The translations under genes and the position numbers were made by a program. This document shows, one piece after another, positions 16,001 to 24,159 of a stretch of 64,000 bases of DNA (the stretch's first letter is position 1; the number at the start of each line of letters is the position of its first letter). The notes below the pieces were generated by a model. It saw nothing but the letters and a program-made list of their open reading frames with translations. It was not told the origin of the DNA and made no database searches. The stretch is from JADJYF01 sp965278995 (GTDB lineage: Bacteria > Pseudomonadota > Gammaproteobacteria > Ga0077536), in contig OZ257136.1 in NCBI GenBank assembly GCA_965278995.1, forward strand, positions 4,278,001-4,342,000, in the 5' to 3' direction.

Positions 16001-16445
16001 TCGAGGATGCCGGTCCGGGATTGATATCCCTGACGAGCCGGGTGCCAGTCGTCGTGCCGTCGGATTTCCACAGCTCTTTCCCGTGCGTAGCATCGTCTGC
16101 GACGAAATAGACCGTGCCGTCTTCAACGACCGTAAAGTAAGCAGGGTATCCCATGCTGGTTTGCGAACCAGGCGCAATGTCTTTGAGCAGCCAGGTGCCT
16201 TCGGTCGTGCCGTCAGTCCGCCACAGTTCGTGGCCCGTGCCGCTGGTTCTCGCCGTGAAAAAGCTGATCTCACCGACAGTGAAAAAAAATGCTGGTCTGA
16301 AACTCGTCGCTGGATTCTCATGCGTTATCGGCAGTGCATTGGTGTCTTTAATGCGCGACGGTGGCGCCGCGGCGGCACTGAGGATCGCCCCGAGCAGCGA
16401 AGCCGCGATAAACGCGAGCAGGAAACGATGCAGTCGTGCTTCCAT
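13038..16445 (-). CDS. Giant ELWxxDGTxxGT-repeat surface protein with thrombospondin-3 calcium repeats and VPMPA tail
   Basis: 1135 residues from ATG 16445 (MEARLHRF), giving a clean signal peptide to about residue 27 (SAAAAP); an upstream ATG at 16517 would mask it. Body: about 18 copies of a roughly 48-residue unit carrying ELWRTDGTxxGT and YFxADDGVHGxELW, a hyalin/beta-propeller-like repeat family. Residues about 950-1100: Asp-rich DADSDGLRD, DADTDDDGLADG, DTDGDGLQDG, DSDHDGLNDG segments, i.e. thrombospondin type 3 calcium-binding loops. C-terminus: VPMPAWSLWLAGLLLIAIHH then Lys/Arg, a sorting-type anchor. Likely a calcium-stiffened surface or matrix protein; substrate unknown. Confidence 0.82.
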   Translation of the reverse strand: MEARLHRFLLAFIAASLLGAILSAAAAPPSRIKDTNALPITHENPATSFRPAFFFTVGEISFFTARTSGTGHELWRTDGTTEGTWLLKDIAPGSQTSMGYPAYFTVVEDGTVYFVADDATHGKELWKSDGTTTGTRLVRDINPGPASSNTGYLHAAVIGNTLYFDADDGVHGHELWRTDSTTETTEMVSDMRSGSGGSDPRADALAGTLYISADDGVHGREVWRSDGTPAGTHLLADINPGAASSSTWHVLVAFDEQLFFSADDGIHGRELWRTDGTPAGTNLLLDINPGGAGTTNERPVVFNERLIFSADDGVHGFEPWQSDGTSTGTSLLADINPGSASASVLSDSYLPFENRLYFAATTAAVSRALWSTDGTTAGTAPVSDSWVGTESSKAYPAIALDDALLVVANNGVDGWTLWRTDGTTTGATLVRDFSEAPSSEWAYPPYILARSGNQVLLVESEGEEYWLSDGTTAGTFPTLTPVLLPVSDKLPMSAAVVNGNFVFGTDDSVHGHELWRSDGTVGGAALLKDISSGTNAGELRYFARDGEALYFWTGYGESEAQELWHSDGTLSGTDKLAENAAAFPATASGIAVVDGTLFFAGHKNSAPGYALWTSDGTVAGTHILKEFCYVECPEHAHSSSEYTVVGDEVYFARNAIGAPPTAEALWRTDGTGAGTSPIVDANAAPIRWAHELTAADGQLYFQGYLPDSGYELWLAAGGLAMPLGDINPGPGNARPRQLTWAAGTLFFHADDSVHGSELWKRSGTSMQLVKDIRPGPSGSLGASIVDVPPPVSVGGIVYFLADDGVHGRELWRSDGSAAGTYLIRELASGPAHANVIALVASMNGVYLELRASGVPDQLWRSDGTSTGTIKLHNRAGSVNSSAIVGDTLYFSAQGAASGDELWYSDGTIAGTMMVHDAVPGEVAPSNLLATSQGLYFVGYDEEAERELWHYDLDADSDGLRDQMESLANTGVLDADTDDDGLADGIEDSNHNGAVDPSETDPTLADTDGDGLQDGTESGITSGVPDPDGDGHLAGTALSLFIADADPQSKTSPLSADSDHDGLNDGFEDSNANGRVDAGESDPGAAAATVVPMPAWSLWLAGLLLIAIHHKVQRHPGKLPAHVRAERRIPPYWSRP

Positions 16446-16601
16446 GCGGACTATCCGTAGCGGGGCGCAGAGACGTTCGAGGATGCCAGGCATCCCCGCG
16501 CGACTATCCTCCGTCAAGCGTTGTGAAGTGGCAAGGTCCGGATAGTCACGCTACCCGTGAACAATCGTGTACGGCAAGCCGCAACAGCCCTTACCGCAAG
16601 C

Positions 16602-17282
16602 TCAGGTCGGTGCAGCCCTGGCAATCTCGGCGCGCAGCGCCGCAATCGTCGCACGATAATCCGGCTTGCTGAAAATTGCCGAGCCGGCAACGAAGGTGTC
16701 GGCGCCGGCGGCGGCGATGGCGTGGATGTTGTCGGGCTTCACACCGCCGTCAATCTCGAGGCGTATCGGCAGGCCGGATTGCGTGATGCGTGCGCGTGCT
16801 TCGCGCAGCTTCGGCAGTGCGGAAGGAATGAACGACTGGCCGCCGAAGCCGGGGTTGACCGACATCAGCAGCACCATGTCGATTTTGTCCATGACGTAAT
16901 CGAGATAGCTGAGCGGCGTCGCTGGATTGAATACGAGGCCGGCTTTCACGCCGCGATCGCGGATCAACTGCAGGCTGCGATCGATGTGATCGCTCGCTTC
17001 GGGGTGAAACGTGATGTAGTTGGCGCCGGCATCGGCGAACTCGCCAATGAGCCTGTCTACCGGTGAGACCATCAGATGCACATCGATGGGCGCGGTGATG
17101 CCGTATTTGCGCAGCGCCTGACAGACCAGCGGACCGATGGTTAGATTCGGCACGAAGTGGTTGTCCATTACATCGAAATGAACGAGGTCCGCACCAGCTT
17201 CGATAACGGCAGCAACTTCCTCGCCGAGACGGGCAAAGTCAGCCGACAGGATCGAGGGCGCGATGTAGGGGCTCATGGTCAT
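16602..17282 (-). CDS. rpe: Ribulose-phosphate 3-epimerase
   Basis: 226 residues, TIM barrel interconverting ribulose-5-phosphate and xylulose-5-phosphate. Seen: APSILSADFARLG, HFDVMDNHFVPNLTIGP (metal His/Asp), VHLMV, NPGFGGQSFI, and EIDGGV with the second catalytic Asp, then AGSAIF phosphate site. ATG 17282 or ATG 17276 are both possible; neither has a strong RBS. Here it is not beside trp genes or gph as in some relatives. Divergent from the DUF3530-like gene. Confidence 0.94.
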   Translation of the reverse strand: MTMSPYIAPSILSADFARLGEEVAAVIEAGADLVHFDVMDNHFVPNLTIGPLVCQALRKYGITAPIDVHLMVSPVDRLIGEFADAGANYITFHPEASDHIDRSLQLIRDRGVKAGLVFNPATPLSYLDYVMDKIDMVLLMSVNPGFGGQSFIPSALPKLREARARITQSGLPIRLEIDGGVKPDNIHAIAAAGADTFVAGSAIFSKPDYRATIAALRAEIARAAPT

Positions 17283-17394
17283 GCGGGCGGGTCGTGTGTC
17301 AAGAGGCCGGAACTCTACCGTATCGATACCGGCCTTGCCTATGCGGGGTCTGCACGTATTCAAGTTACCGGTCGCTCAGCCGCTGTCGCTGGTG

Positions 17395-18357
17395 ATGACA
17401 ACGATAGCTGTAACGCCGGCGCTGAATTTACGTGTATTCGTGCTCGTACTCAGTGTCATCCCGTGCCTGTTCGCTGGCGCCGCCGAACCACCGGCGGCTG
17501 CATCGCCGCCGGCTGGCGCGGTCGACCCAACCGCTGCGCCGCCGGCAGGAGCGGCGTCGGCCGGTGAAACAGCACCCCCCGTTGATTCCACGACCGCGGC
17601 GCCGGCATCTGCCGGCAGTGCGACGGTCGGCCCCGAAGCCGATCTGCTGGCCGCCTACAAAGCCGGGCAATTGACCAGTGACGTCGTCGAACTCGGTGGG
17701 GACTCCGCACCGTTTCTCGCACGTTATCTGCCTGCCGACAGCGAGACACCGGCCGGTGCAGTGCTGTTCCTGCCCGCGCTGGGTCGGTTCGTCACTGCCG
17801 ATCCGGTCGCCGCTGCGCAGCTGCGCGAATTCGCCGGCACCGACTGGGCGATCCTCGCACCTCAGTTGCCGTTGCTCATGCGGACAGCCGAACTCTCTGC
17901 CTATGCTGAACTGGAAGCGCTTGCCGTTGAGCGCGTGCGCGCAGCGCTCGACCACCTTGTCGCACAGGGTTACACGCATGTCGTGATGGTCGGTGCGGAC
18001 TCCGGTGCTACGTTGCTGCGCCGCTGCCTGACCGAGAACGTCAGTACCGGCGTCGGCGCTATCGCTGTACTGGGTTCCTGGGATGGAGTGGCAGACGATC
18101 TCAAATTCCCGGTACTCGAGATCCTGGCTGAGCGCGATGAAGCCGCCAGAACTCTGGCACAGGCACGCAAGATTGCCGCGCGCAAAGCTGGCAAAGCGGA
18201 TTACGAACAGCTCACGATGGCAGCGGCCGGGCGTGGTTTCGCCGGCTACGAGGATGACGTCGCTTCCCGACTGCATGGCTGGGCCAGACGCGTGTTCGCA
18301 GAACTGGCGGACGCCGCTCCGTCCACGCGCGAGTCCAAGCCAGAACCCGCCAGCTGA
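17395..18357 (+). CDS. DUF3530-family alpha/beta-hydrolase-like exported protein
   Basis: 320 residues. Signal peptide (17-36, CLFAGAAE) followed by about 75 residues of Ala/Pro-rich linker, then an alpha/beta-hydrolase-like domain: FLPALGR, then VVMVGADSGATLL (nucleophile elbow G-A-D-S-G, Ser after Asp) and VLEILAERDE. The elbow and the order of segments fit DUF3530 (PF12048-type) proteins of unknown function. ATG 17395 gives the signal peptide; upstream starts lie in sequence antisense to rpe. Convergent with the next gene (21 bp apart). Confidence 0.7.
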   Translation: MTTIAVTPALNLRVFVLVLSVIPCLFAGAAEPPAAASPPAGAVDPTAAPPAGAASAGETAPPVDSTTAAPASAGSATVGPEADLLAAYKAGQLTSDVVELGGDSAPFLARYLPADSETPAGAVLFLPALGRFVTADPVAAAQLREFAGTDWAILAPQLPLLMRTAELSAYAELEALAVERVRAALDHLVAQGYTHVVMVGADSGATLLRRCLTENVSTGVGAIAVLGSWDGVADDLKFPVLEILAERDEAARTLAQARKIAARKAGKADYEQLTMAAAGRGFAGYEDDVASRLHGWARRVFAELADAAPSTRESKPEPAS

Positions 18358-18378
18358 ATCCGCGCGATTAAAGCGTTC

Positions 18379-20691
18379 TCAGATCGCGAGCACGCGTGTC
18401 CCGACGTCTGTCGCTCCGCTCACGGCCGCTTCCATACGACGAACGAAATCGAGCACATGGCCGTGCGTTTCACCGATGTCCTCGTTCAGGATGCCGTGAC
18501 GATTCGATTCAACCCAGTGCAGCTCTTTGTCGCTCGTACCGAGCTTCTTGTAAGCAATGCTGGCGCTCTCCGGATCGACCACGCGATCATCGGTTGCCTG
18601 AACCAGGCAGACCGGGCAGCGCACATCGCGCAGCACGCCATTCAGATGATTGGCAACGCGCGTCAATTCGTAGAGTCCGCGCAGCGGCATGTGGCGGTAA
18701 TTGATATGCGGATGCTCCGATTCGTTTGGCCGAAACGGCATTACGCCTTCGTATGACGAAATCCAGCGCACGATGCGATTGGCGCCATGCATGATCGGCA
18801 CGAAGCGGAGATTCTTGTTGCGGAACTTGATCGGCGCGCCCAGCGCAACGACGCCGGCGATACCGTGCGGATGCTCGGCCGCCGAAATGAGTGAGAGTGT
18901 GCCACCTGTCGAGAATCCGACAACCACATATTGATCGACCAGCGCGGCCATCAGCGTACGCCCGCGCTCGACGCTTTGCAGCCAGTCGCGCCAGCCACGC
19001 TCGCGCAGATCCCAAGGTGAGGTGCCATGGCCTTTGAGTCGCACACCCAGCGTGGTGTAACCGAGCGCGGCGAGTTTGCTGCCAAAATCGCGGACTTCCG
19101 CTGGCGAGGCCAGAAAACCATGCACGAGCACCACACCTAATGGACGCGCTTGCGCAGGTTCGAACAGAAACGGGCTAGGATCCGCCGTTGCTGTTTCACG
19201 GGTATTGATGTCGTGATGCAGGCGTTTGGTATACAGCGCGCGGTCCCAGGCGAGCGCTTTCGACTCGTCGTCGAACCATTCGTGAGCGAGCTCGCGCCGG
19301 GTGAGTGTTGTCGCGCGTGTCAGCGCCGAGCGCACGGCCAGCCCTACCTGTTGCAGCGGTTCGACCTCGTTGGCATAGACTTCGATCGGATTCTCCAGGC
19401 GGATTTCGTCGAACCCGTGTTCCTTGACCAGTTTGTCCTTGAAACGGACTTCGACAGCATCGTGTTCGATGATCCCGACAGATTGCGCTGAATCGAGAAA
19501 CTCGGTCAGTGCCGACGGCACACCGGTCAGCACGGCCTGATAAAGGCTCGGGTCGACCAGACCGCGATGCAGGCGAATTTCGCGATGATTCTGCAGATGC
19601 TTGACAGCCAGATAGAGCGATTCGCGAAAACGCTGATTGGGTATCCTGCTCTCGCCCTGCTCGGCCAGGGTGAGGATGATCGATGACGCGAGATGCGACA
19701 GATTGACAGCAGCTGACTGGTATATCGCACGCATATAACGGTCGCGCAGGCGATTGATAGCGGTATGTGAGCTGCGTGTCGCAACGCGCCGCGCCAGCGT
19801 CCGGTTCAGATAATGGATGTCGAAAATGGCACCGAGATTCGGCAATCCACGGGCCAGATAGTTGAGCAGCGGGCGATCCAGCCAGCGATATTCCTGCTCA
19901 ACTTCGATGCTCTCGCCGAGATTGATATCCATGTCGGTCGCTTTGAGCAGGATATTTCCTTCGACGACGAGTTCATCGACAGCGCGTTTGCTCAAGCTTC
20001 CGGTCAGCATCTCGGCGCCGCGCCGCAGGATGTTGTCGCTGACGCGCAGCGGATAGAAAGTGATATTCGCCGGCACTAGAACGACCGCACGCTGCGCTGC
20101 CTCCTGCAGGGCATCCGGCCCCGCCACGCCAATTTCCTCGGCCCAGCGTGCAAGCGTCGCGCGATCGTCGCGCGAGGCGCGGTGCTGCACGGCGTGCTTG
20201 AAGATCTGCAGCCCGGTAGCCAGGCGCGCGGCGCCGGTATGATGCTTGCGCCGGGCTTTGGCGTGGCGGGAGTAGACGCTGAATTGCCCGCGGTCGTCGA
20301 CGACCTGGCGATCCTTGACCATGCCGCCTTCCGGAAACACGACGACTTTACGCCCGCGCAGGATATCGCGCGCCAGCAGCTCCATCAGCTGCGGATGATT
20401 GTTTGGCACCACGCCGAGATCACGCAGGATTTCGCTGAACCGATCTTTGCGTGCGAAAAACGAGGCAGAAGCGATCGAGCGGCAGAACGCCCCGGTTTCC
20501 TGATAGATCAGGTACTGCGGGATGAAGGTCTCCATGCGCGCGAAATGATTGAACAGGAAGATTTCGCCGCGGTCGATCTGACGCTGCGCATGGTGCATCT
20601 TGATGCGCACACCGAGCACCTTGCGCACCTGTTCGAAGGCGCGGGCACACCAGTCATAAGTCTGCTGGTTGAGGTCGAAATACTCGTCCAT
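18379..20691 (-). CDS. Acyltransferase-alpha/beta hydrolase fusion protein
   Basis: 770 residues, two enzymes in one chain. N-terminal about 430 residues: glycerol-phosphate acyltransferase-like, with NHFARME (48-54, the NHx4D box with Glu for Asp) and VVFPEGGMVKDR (FPEG box). C-terminal domain (about 530-760): alpha/beta hydrolase with VLVHGFLASP, nucleophile Ser594 in GFSTGG, Asp in ATDDRVVDP (701/702) and His732 in SNRHGIL, like monoacylglycerol lipases/carboxylesterase Est30. Together they could remodel acyl chains on a lipid; substrate unknown. Start ATG 20691 (MDEYFDL); upstream codons run antisense to queG's 3' end. The D-to-E change in the first box deserves testing. Confidence 0.8.
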   Translation of the reverse strand: MDEYFDLNQQTYDWCARAFEQVRKVLGVRIKMHHAQRQIDRGEIFLFNHFARMETFIPQYLIYQETGAFCRSIASASFFARKDRFSEILRDLGVVPNNHPQLMELLARDILRGRKVVVFPEGGMVKDRQVVDDRGQFSVYSRHAKARRKHHTGAARLATGLQIFKHAVQHRASRDDRATLARWAEEIGVAGPDALQEAAQRAVVLVPANITFYPLRVSDNILRRGAEMLTGSLSKRAVDELVVEGNILLKATDMDINLGESIEVEQEYRWLDRPLLNYLARGLPNLGAIFDIHYLNRTLARRVATRSSHTAINRLRDRYMRAIYQSAAVNLSHLASSIILTLAEQGESRIPNQRFRESLYLAVKHLQNHREIRLHRGLVDPSLYQAVLTGVPSALTEFLDSAQSVGIIEHDAVEVRFKDKLVKEHGFDEIRLENPIEVYANEVEPLQQVGLAVRSALTRATTLTRRELAHEWFDDESKALAWDRALYTKRLHHDINTRETATADPSPFLFEPAQARPLGVVLVHGFLASPAEVRDFGSKLAALGYTTLGVRLKGHGTSPWDLRERGWRDWLQSVERGRTLMAALVDQYVVVGFSTGGTLSLISAAEHPHGIAGVVALGAPIKFRNKNLRFVPIMHGANRIVRWISSYEGVMPFRPNESEHPHINYRHMPLRGLYELTRVANHLNGVLRDVRCPVCLVQATDDRVVDPESASIAYKKLGTSDKELHWVESNRHGILNEDIGETHGHVLDFVRRMEAAVSGATDVGTRVLAI

Positions 20692-20779
20692 GCTGACCAG
20701 GGTCCTGGGCGGGGGCTGCCAGCTGCACTGTAGCTGATCGCCGGTGCTGGCGTCTTGCCCCGCACTGCAGCGATTGACC

Positions 20780-21853
20780 TCAGTGACCGTGACGCGCCAA
20801 TGCCCAGCCGACATGTTCGCGCACCAGCGCACGGGTGTCGTCCTGGCGGGCGACGAGTGCAGCGACGACAGCTGGCGTTGTCGGCGCGTTGCCGAGCGCT
20901 ATCGCCACATTGCGCAGCCATTGTTCATGGGCGACGCGCCGCAGCGCCGAACCGCGTGTTACTGCATCGAATTGTTCTGCGGACCAGTTGAACAATTCGA
21001 CCAGAGTCGGGCTGTCGAGGCCGCCGCGCGGCGCGAAATCGGCCACCGTGGCGAGCTTCGCGTAGCGGTTCCACGGGCATACCAGCTGGCAGTCATCGCA
21101 TCCGAAAACGCGGTTGCCGAAATGCGGGCGCAGCGCTTCCGGAATGCTGCCGTCGTACTCGATGGTCAGATAGGAAATGCACAGGCGCGCATCGAGACGA
21201 TATGGCGCGACGATCGCGCGGGTCGGGCAGACCTCGATGCAGCGTGTGCAGCTGCCGCAGTGATCGCCGCTTACCGGCAGATCGGCCGGCAGCTCGAGGC
21301 TGGTGAAGATCTCGCCAAGCAGAAACAGCGATCCGTCTTCGCGGGCGATGAGATTGGTGTGCTTGCCGACCCAGCCCAGCCCGGCGTCGCGGGCCAGTGC
21401 GCGTTCGAGCACAGGTGCACTGTCAGTAAATACCCGATGCCCGTGCGGTCCGAGCAGTACGGCGAGGCGGCATGCGAGTTCGAGCAGACGCTGGCGGAGA
21501 ATCTTGTGATAGTCACGCCCGAGCGCGTAGCGCGCAATATAACCGCGTTCAGCGTCGGCCAGTACGTCCCAGGCCGCCGTTACACTGTCCGTCAGGTAAT
21601 CCATTCGCAGCGCGATCACGGTCACCGTGCCTGGGACCAGGCGGGCTGGCTCGGCGCGCTTGTCCTGATTGCGTTCCAGCCAGCGCATCTCGCCATGATG
21701 GCCGGCCGCAACCCAGTCAGTCAGTCTGGCGATATCGTCAGCGAGCGCGGCGCGCGAGACAGCCACCTGCTGAAATCCGAGCTCGTTCGCCCATTCCCGC
21801 AGCCTGTTAAGCACTGCTGTTCCATCGAGCACGGTCGCCTCGACGGTCTCCAT
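20780..21853 (-). CDS. queG: Epoxyqueuosine reductase
   Basis: 357 residues; cobalamin- and Fe-S-dependent enzyme making queuosine from epoxyqueuosine in tRNA. Seen: YHKILRQRL, TDSAPVLERA with the catalytic Asp, GWVGKHTN, LGEIFTSLELP, and two ferredoxin-type clusters CGSCTRCIEVCP and FGCDDCQLVCPWN, then a HEAT-like C-terminal part. ATG 21853 chosen; the earlier TTG at 21883 would overlap parA. The classic neighbours tsaE/nnr are absent. Confidence 0.93.
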   Translation of the reverse strand: METVEATVLDGTAVLNRLREWANELGFQQVAVSRAALADDIARLTDWVAAGHHGEMRWLERNQDKRAEPARLVPGTVTVIALRMDYLTDSVTAAWDVLADAERGYIARYALGRDYHKILRQRLLELACRLAVLLGPHGHRVFTDSAPVLERALARDAGLGWVGKHTNLIAREDGSLFLLGEIFTSLELPADLPVSGDHCGSCTRCIEVCPTRAIVAPYRLDARLCISYLTIEYDGSIPEALRPHFGNRVFGCDDCQLVCPWNRYAKLATVADFAPRGGLDSPTLVELFNWSAEQFDAVTRGSALRRVAHEQWLRNVAIALGNAPTTPAVVAALVARQDDTRALVREHVGWALARHGH

Positions 21854-21863
21854 CGGACCGATT

Positions 21864-22625
21864 TCAGTCGGCGCCGGTGGCAAGGCCGAGCCGCGCCGCC
21901 AACGCTGCCCACAGCGCTTTCAACGCGCGCCCGCCGTTGGAGTTGTCGGCATAGGTGTTGAGCGGCGCGCGATGTTCGCCCATACGTTCGATTTCGCTCG
22001 CATACGGCACGTAGCTCCGCAACACATCCGCATGCGCATTGGCGAACTCGATAATGAGCTGGCGATGCAGATTCTTGCGTCGATCGACCATCGAGAAGAA
22101 CGGGACTATCTGCAGGTGCTCGGCGCCGTATTCGGTGCGGAAACGTAGCAGTTGATCGAATGCGCGTAGCGAGAGATGCGTCGGTATTAACGGCACCAGC
22201 AGCACATCGGCCATGTTGAACACATTCTCGGATAGTAGCGACATGCTCGGCGCGCAGTCGAGAAACACCAGCGCGTAGTCGTCGCGCAGCTCCTTCAGCA
22301 AGCGGCGCAGGCGAACATGCGATTTCTTGTAATCGTTCAGCTCCAGATCGAGATTGCGATAGGAGAAATCGGCCGGGATCAGATCGAGGCGTTCGAATTC
22401 GGTCGCGCGTACTGCTTTCGGCAAGCCGCGTTTGTCTTCGAGGAGTCCGGCCGCCCCACCCGTCACTTCCGGCTTCACGCGCAGATAGAAACTCGCCGCT
22501 CCCTGGGCGTCCAGATCCCATAACAGGGTCCGCTGGCCGGCGCGTGAGGCGAGATAGGCGAGATTGACCGCTGTCGCCGTCTTGCCGACCCCGCCTTTGA
22601 GATTGTAGGTCGCGATGACTCGCAT
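21864..22625 (-). CDS. Orphan ParA-family ATPase
   Basis: 253 residues. Seen: deviant Walker A KGGVGKTATAVNLAYLA (9-25), LLWDLDAQGAAS (Walker A'), VFLDCAPSMSLLS (Walker B) and PTHLSLRAFDQLL. A standard MinD/ParA-type ATPase that could position a cargo on the nucleoid or membrane. No parB or parS is nearby and the gene sits between phoH and queG, so it is not a plasmid partition pair; partner unknown. ATG 22625. Confidence 0.85.
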   Translation of the reverse strand: MRVIATYNLKGGVGKTATAVNLAYLASRAGQRTLLWDLDAQGAASFYLRVKPEVTGGAAGLLEDKRGLPKAVRATEFERLDLIPADFSYRNLDLELNDYKKSHVRLRRLLKELRDDYALVFLDCAPSMSLLSENVFNMADVLLVPLIPTHLSLRAFDQLLRFRTEYGAEHLQIVPFFSMVDRRKNLHRQLIIEFANAHADVLRSYVPYASEIERMGEHRAPLNTYADNSNGGRALKALWAALAARLGLATGAD

Positions 22626-22642
22626 GGTGCGGGGCGGGTGGC

Positions 22643-24055
22643 TTACAGATACTGCGAGGCGTAGTCAGCCAGTCGCGAGCGCTCGCCGCGGCGAAGCGTG
22701 ACGTGGCCGCTGTGTGGCCAGTTGCGGAAACGATCGACGACATAAGTCAGTCCAGAAGTCGTTTCACTGAGATACGGTGTGTCGATCTGCGCGATGTTGC
22801 CGAGGCAGATGAACTTGGAGCCGGGGCCAGCCCGCGTGATCAGGGTCTTCATCTGCTTGGCCGTCAGATTCTGTGCTTCGTCGAGGATCACGAATCGATT
22901 GAGAAATGTCCGACCGCGCATGAAATTGAGCGAACGGATCTTGATGCGATGCTGGAGCAGATCGGCGCTCGCTGCTCGGCCCCATTCGCCGCCTTCGGTG
23001 GTTTCCGACAGAACTTCGAGATTGTCCATGAGCGCGCCCATCCACGGCGTCATCTTCTCTTCTTCGGTTCCCGGCAGAAAGCCGATGTCTTCGCCTACCG
23101 GAATCGTCACACGGGTCACGATGATCTCGCGATACAGGCGCAGATCCATGCATTGCGCGAGGCCAGCGGCGAGCGCGAGCAGTGTTTTACCGGTGCCTGC
23201 GAGTCCAAGCAGGGAGACAAACTCGATGTTCGGATCCATGAGCAGATTCAAGGCAAAATTCTGCTCTGGATTGCGTGCGTTGATGCCCCATACGGCGTTA
23301 CGTTGCGGGCGGAAGTCGCGAACCTGTTGCAGGATGATGCGACCGGCGTCTTCGCGCCGGATGATCAGCTCGAGCTCAGTTTCCCCGGCGTCGTTATGCA
23401 CATGAAGAAATTCATTGATCACGCACGGTGTAACCGTGCCGGCAGGAATGCTGTACCAGGTTCCACCGTCTTCTTTCCAGCAGCGGACGTCGTCCTGGCA
23501 GCTTGACCAGAAGGTGGCCGGCATCTCGGCCACGCCGGTATACAGCAGATCGATATCGTCGAGGGCTTTATCGTTGAAATAATCTTCGGCGCTGATGCCG
23601 AGTACGCGGGCCTTGATGCGCAGATTGATGTCTTTCGAAACCAGGATGACATCGGCTTCACCCGACTCGGCGCGGAGCGCAAGTACGGTCTCCAGAATCG
23701 TGTTGTCGGGTGTGTTGCCGGCCAGCAGCGGAAACGATGGCAGCTGCAGTGGGCGGGTCTGCAGGAACAACTTGCCGCTGGCCCGCTGCGGCTGCATGCC
23801 GCCGCTCGGTTGCGTATCGAGCGGCAGTCCGGCCGCGATGGCTGCGGCATCGGCAGCGTCGATGATCTGGTCGAGAAAACGGCTGGCCTGTCGCGCGTTG
23901 CGCGCGACTTCGGACATGCCTTTTTTGATCGCGTCGAGCTCCTCCAGGACCATCATCGGGATGTATACCGCGTGTTCGGCGAACCGGTACAGCGCGGACG
24001 GGTCGTGGATCAGAACATTCGTATCGAGGACGTAGGTGCGCGGCGTCGCGGTCAT
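22643..24055 (-). CDS. PIN-PhoH fusion (PhoH2/YlaK type) RNase-helicase-like ATPase
   Basis: 470 residues. N-terminal PIN domain with YVLDTNVLIHDP (catalytic Asp), MVLEELDAIK and LVSKDINLRIKA; C-terminal PhoH domain with Walker A GLAGTGKTLLA and Walker B FVILDEAQNLT. Such fusions are reported to unwind and cut RNA. A second, PIN-less PhoH paralogue (ybeZ) lies at 54845. ATG 24055. Probably transcribed with parA (17 bp gap). Confidence 0.93.
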   Translation of the reverse strand: MTATPRTYVLDTNVLIHDPSALYRFAEHAVYIPMMVLEELDAIKKGMSEVARNARQASRFLDQIIDAADAAAIAAGLPLDTQPSGGMQPQRASGKLFLQTRPLQLPSFPLLAGNTPDNTILETVLALRAESGEADVILVSKDINLRIKARVLGISAEDYFNDKALDDIDLLYTGVAEMPATFWSSCQDDVRCWKEDGGTWYSIPAGTVTPCVINEFLHVHNDAGETELELIIRREDAGRIILQQVRDFRPQRNAVWGINARNPEQNFALNLLMDPNIEFVSLLGLAGTGKTLLALAAGLAQCMDLRLYREIIVTRVTIPVGEDIGFLPGTEEEKMTPWMGALMDNLEVLSETTEGGEWGRAASADLLQHRIKIRSLNFMRGRTFLNRFVILDEAQNLTAKQMKTLITRAGPGSKFICLGNIAQIDTPYLSETTSGLTYVVDRFRNWPHSGHVTLRRGERSRLADYASQYL

Positions 24056-24159
24056 GTTGCTCCAGGCCGGCGTCGGCGGCTGGCGATCAGCGGGAGTTCC
24101 AGCCGCAGCGCCGGCCTTGCGGGTTGAACTTCCGCGACGTTGCGGCAGTCCATTCGGCG

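Noticed and set aside
13038..16445. CRISPR-like array because of regular repeats
   Set aside because: The repeats are in frame, degenerate and protein-coding (ELWxxDGT units).
15501..16460. Long plus-strand ORF of 319 codons
   Set aside because: Antisense to the ELWxxDGT repeat gene; its residues mirror the repeats and show no domain.
20744..21961. Plus-strand ORF of 405 codons opposite queG
   Set aside because: queG has full Fe-S and catalytic motifs; the antisense frame has none.
21864..22625. ParA as part of a plasmid or phage partition system
   Set aside because: No parB, parS-like repeats or replication gene nearby; neighbours are chromosomal housekeeping genes.
22643..24055. PIN domain as a VapC toxin
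   Set aside because: It is the N-terminal part of a PhoH2-type fusion with a Walker ATPase and has no antitoxin gene.
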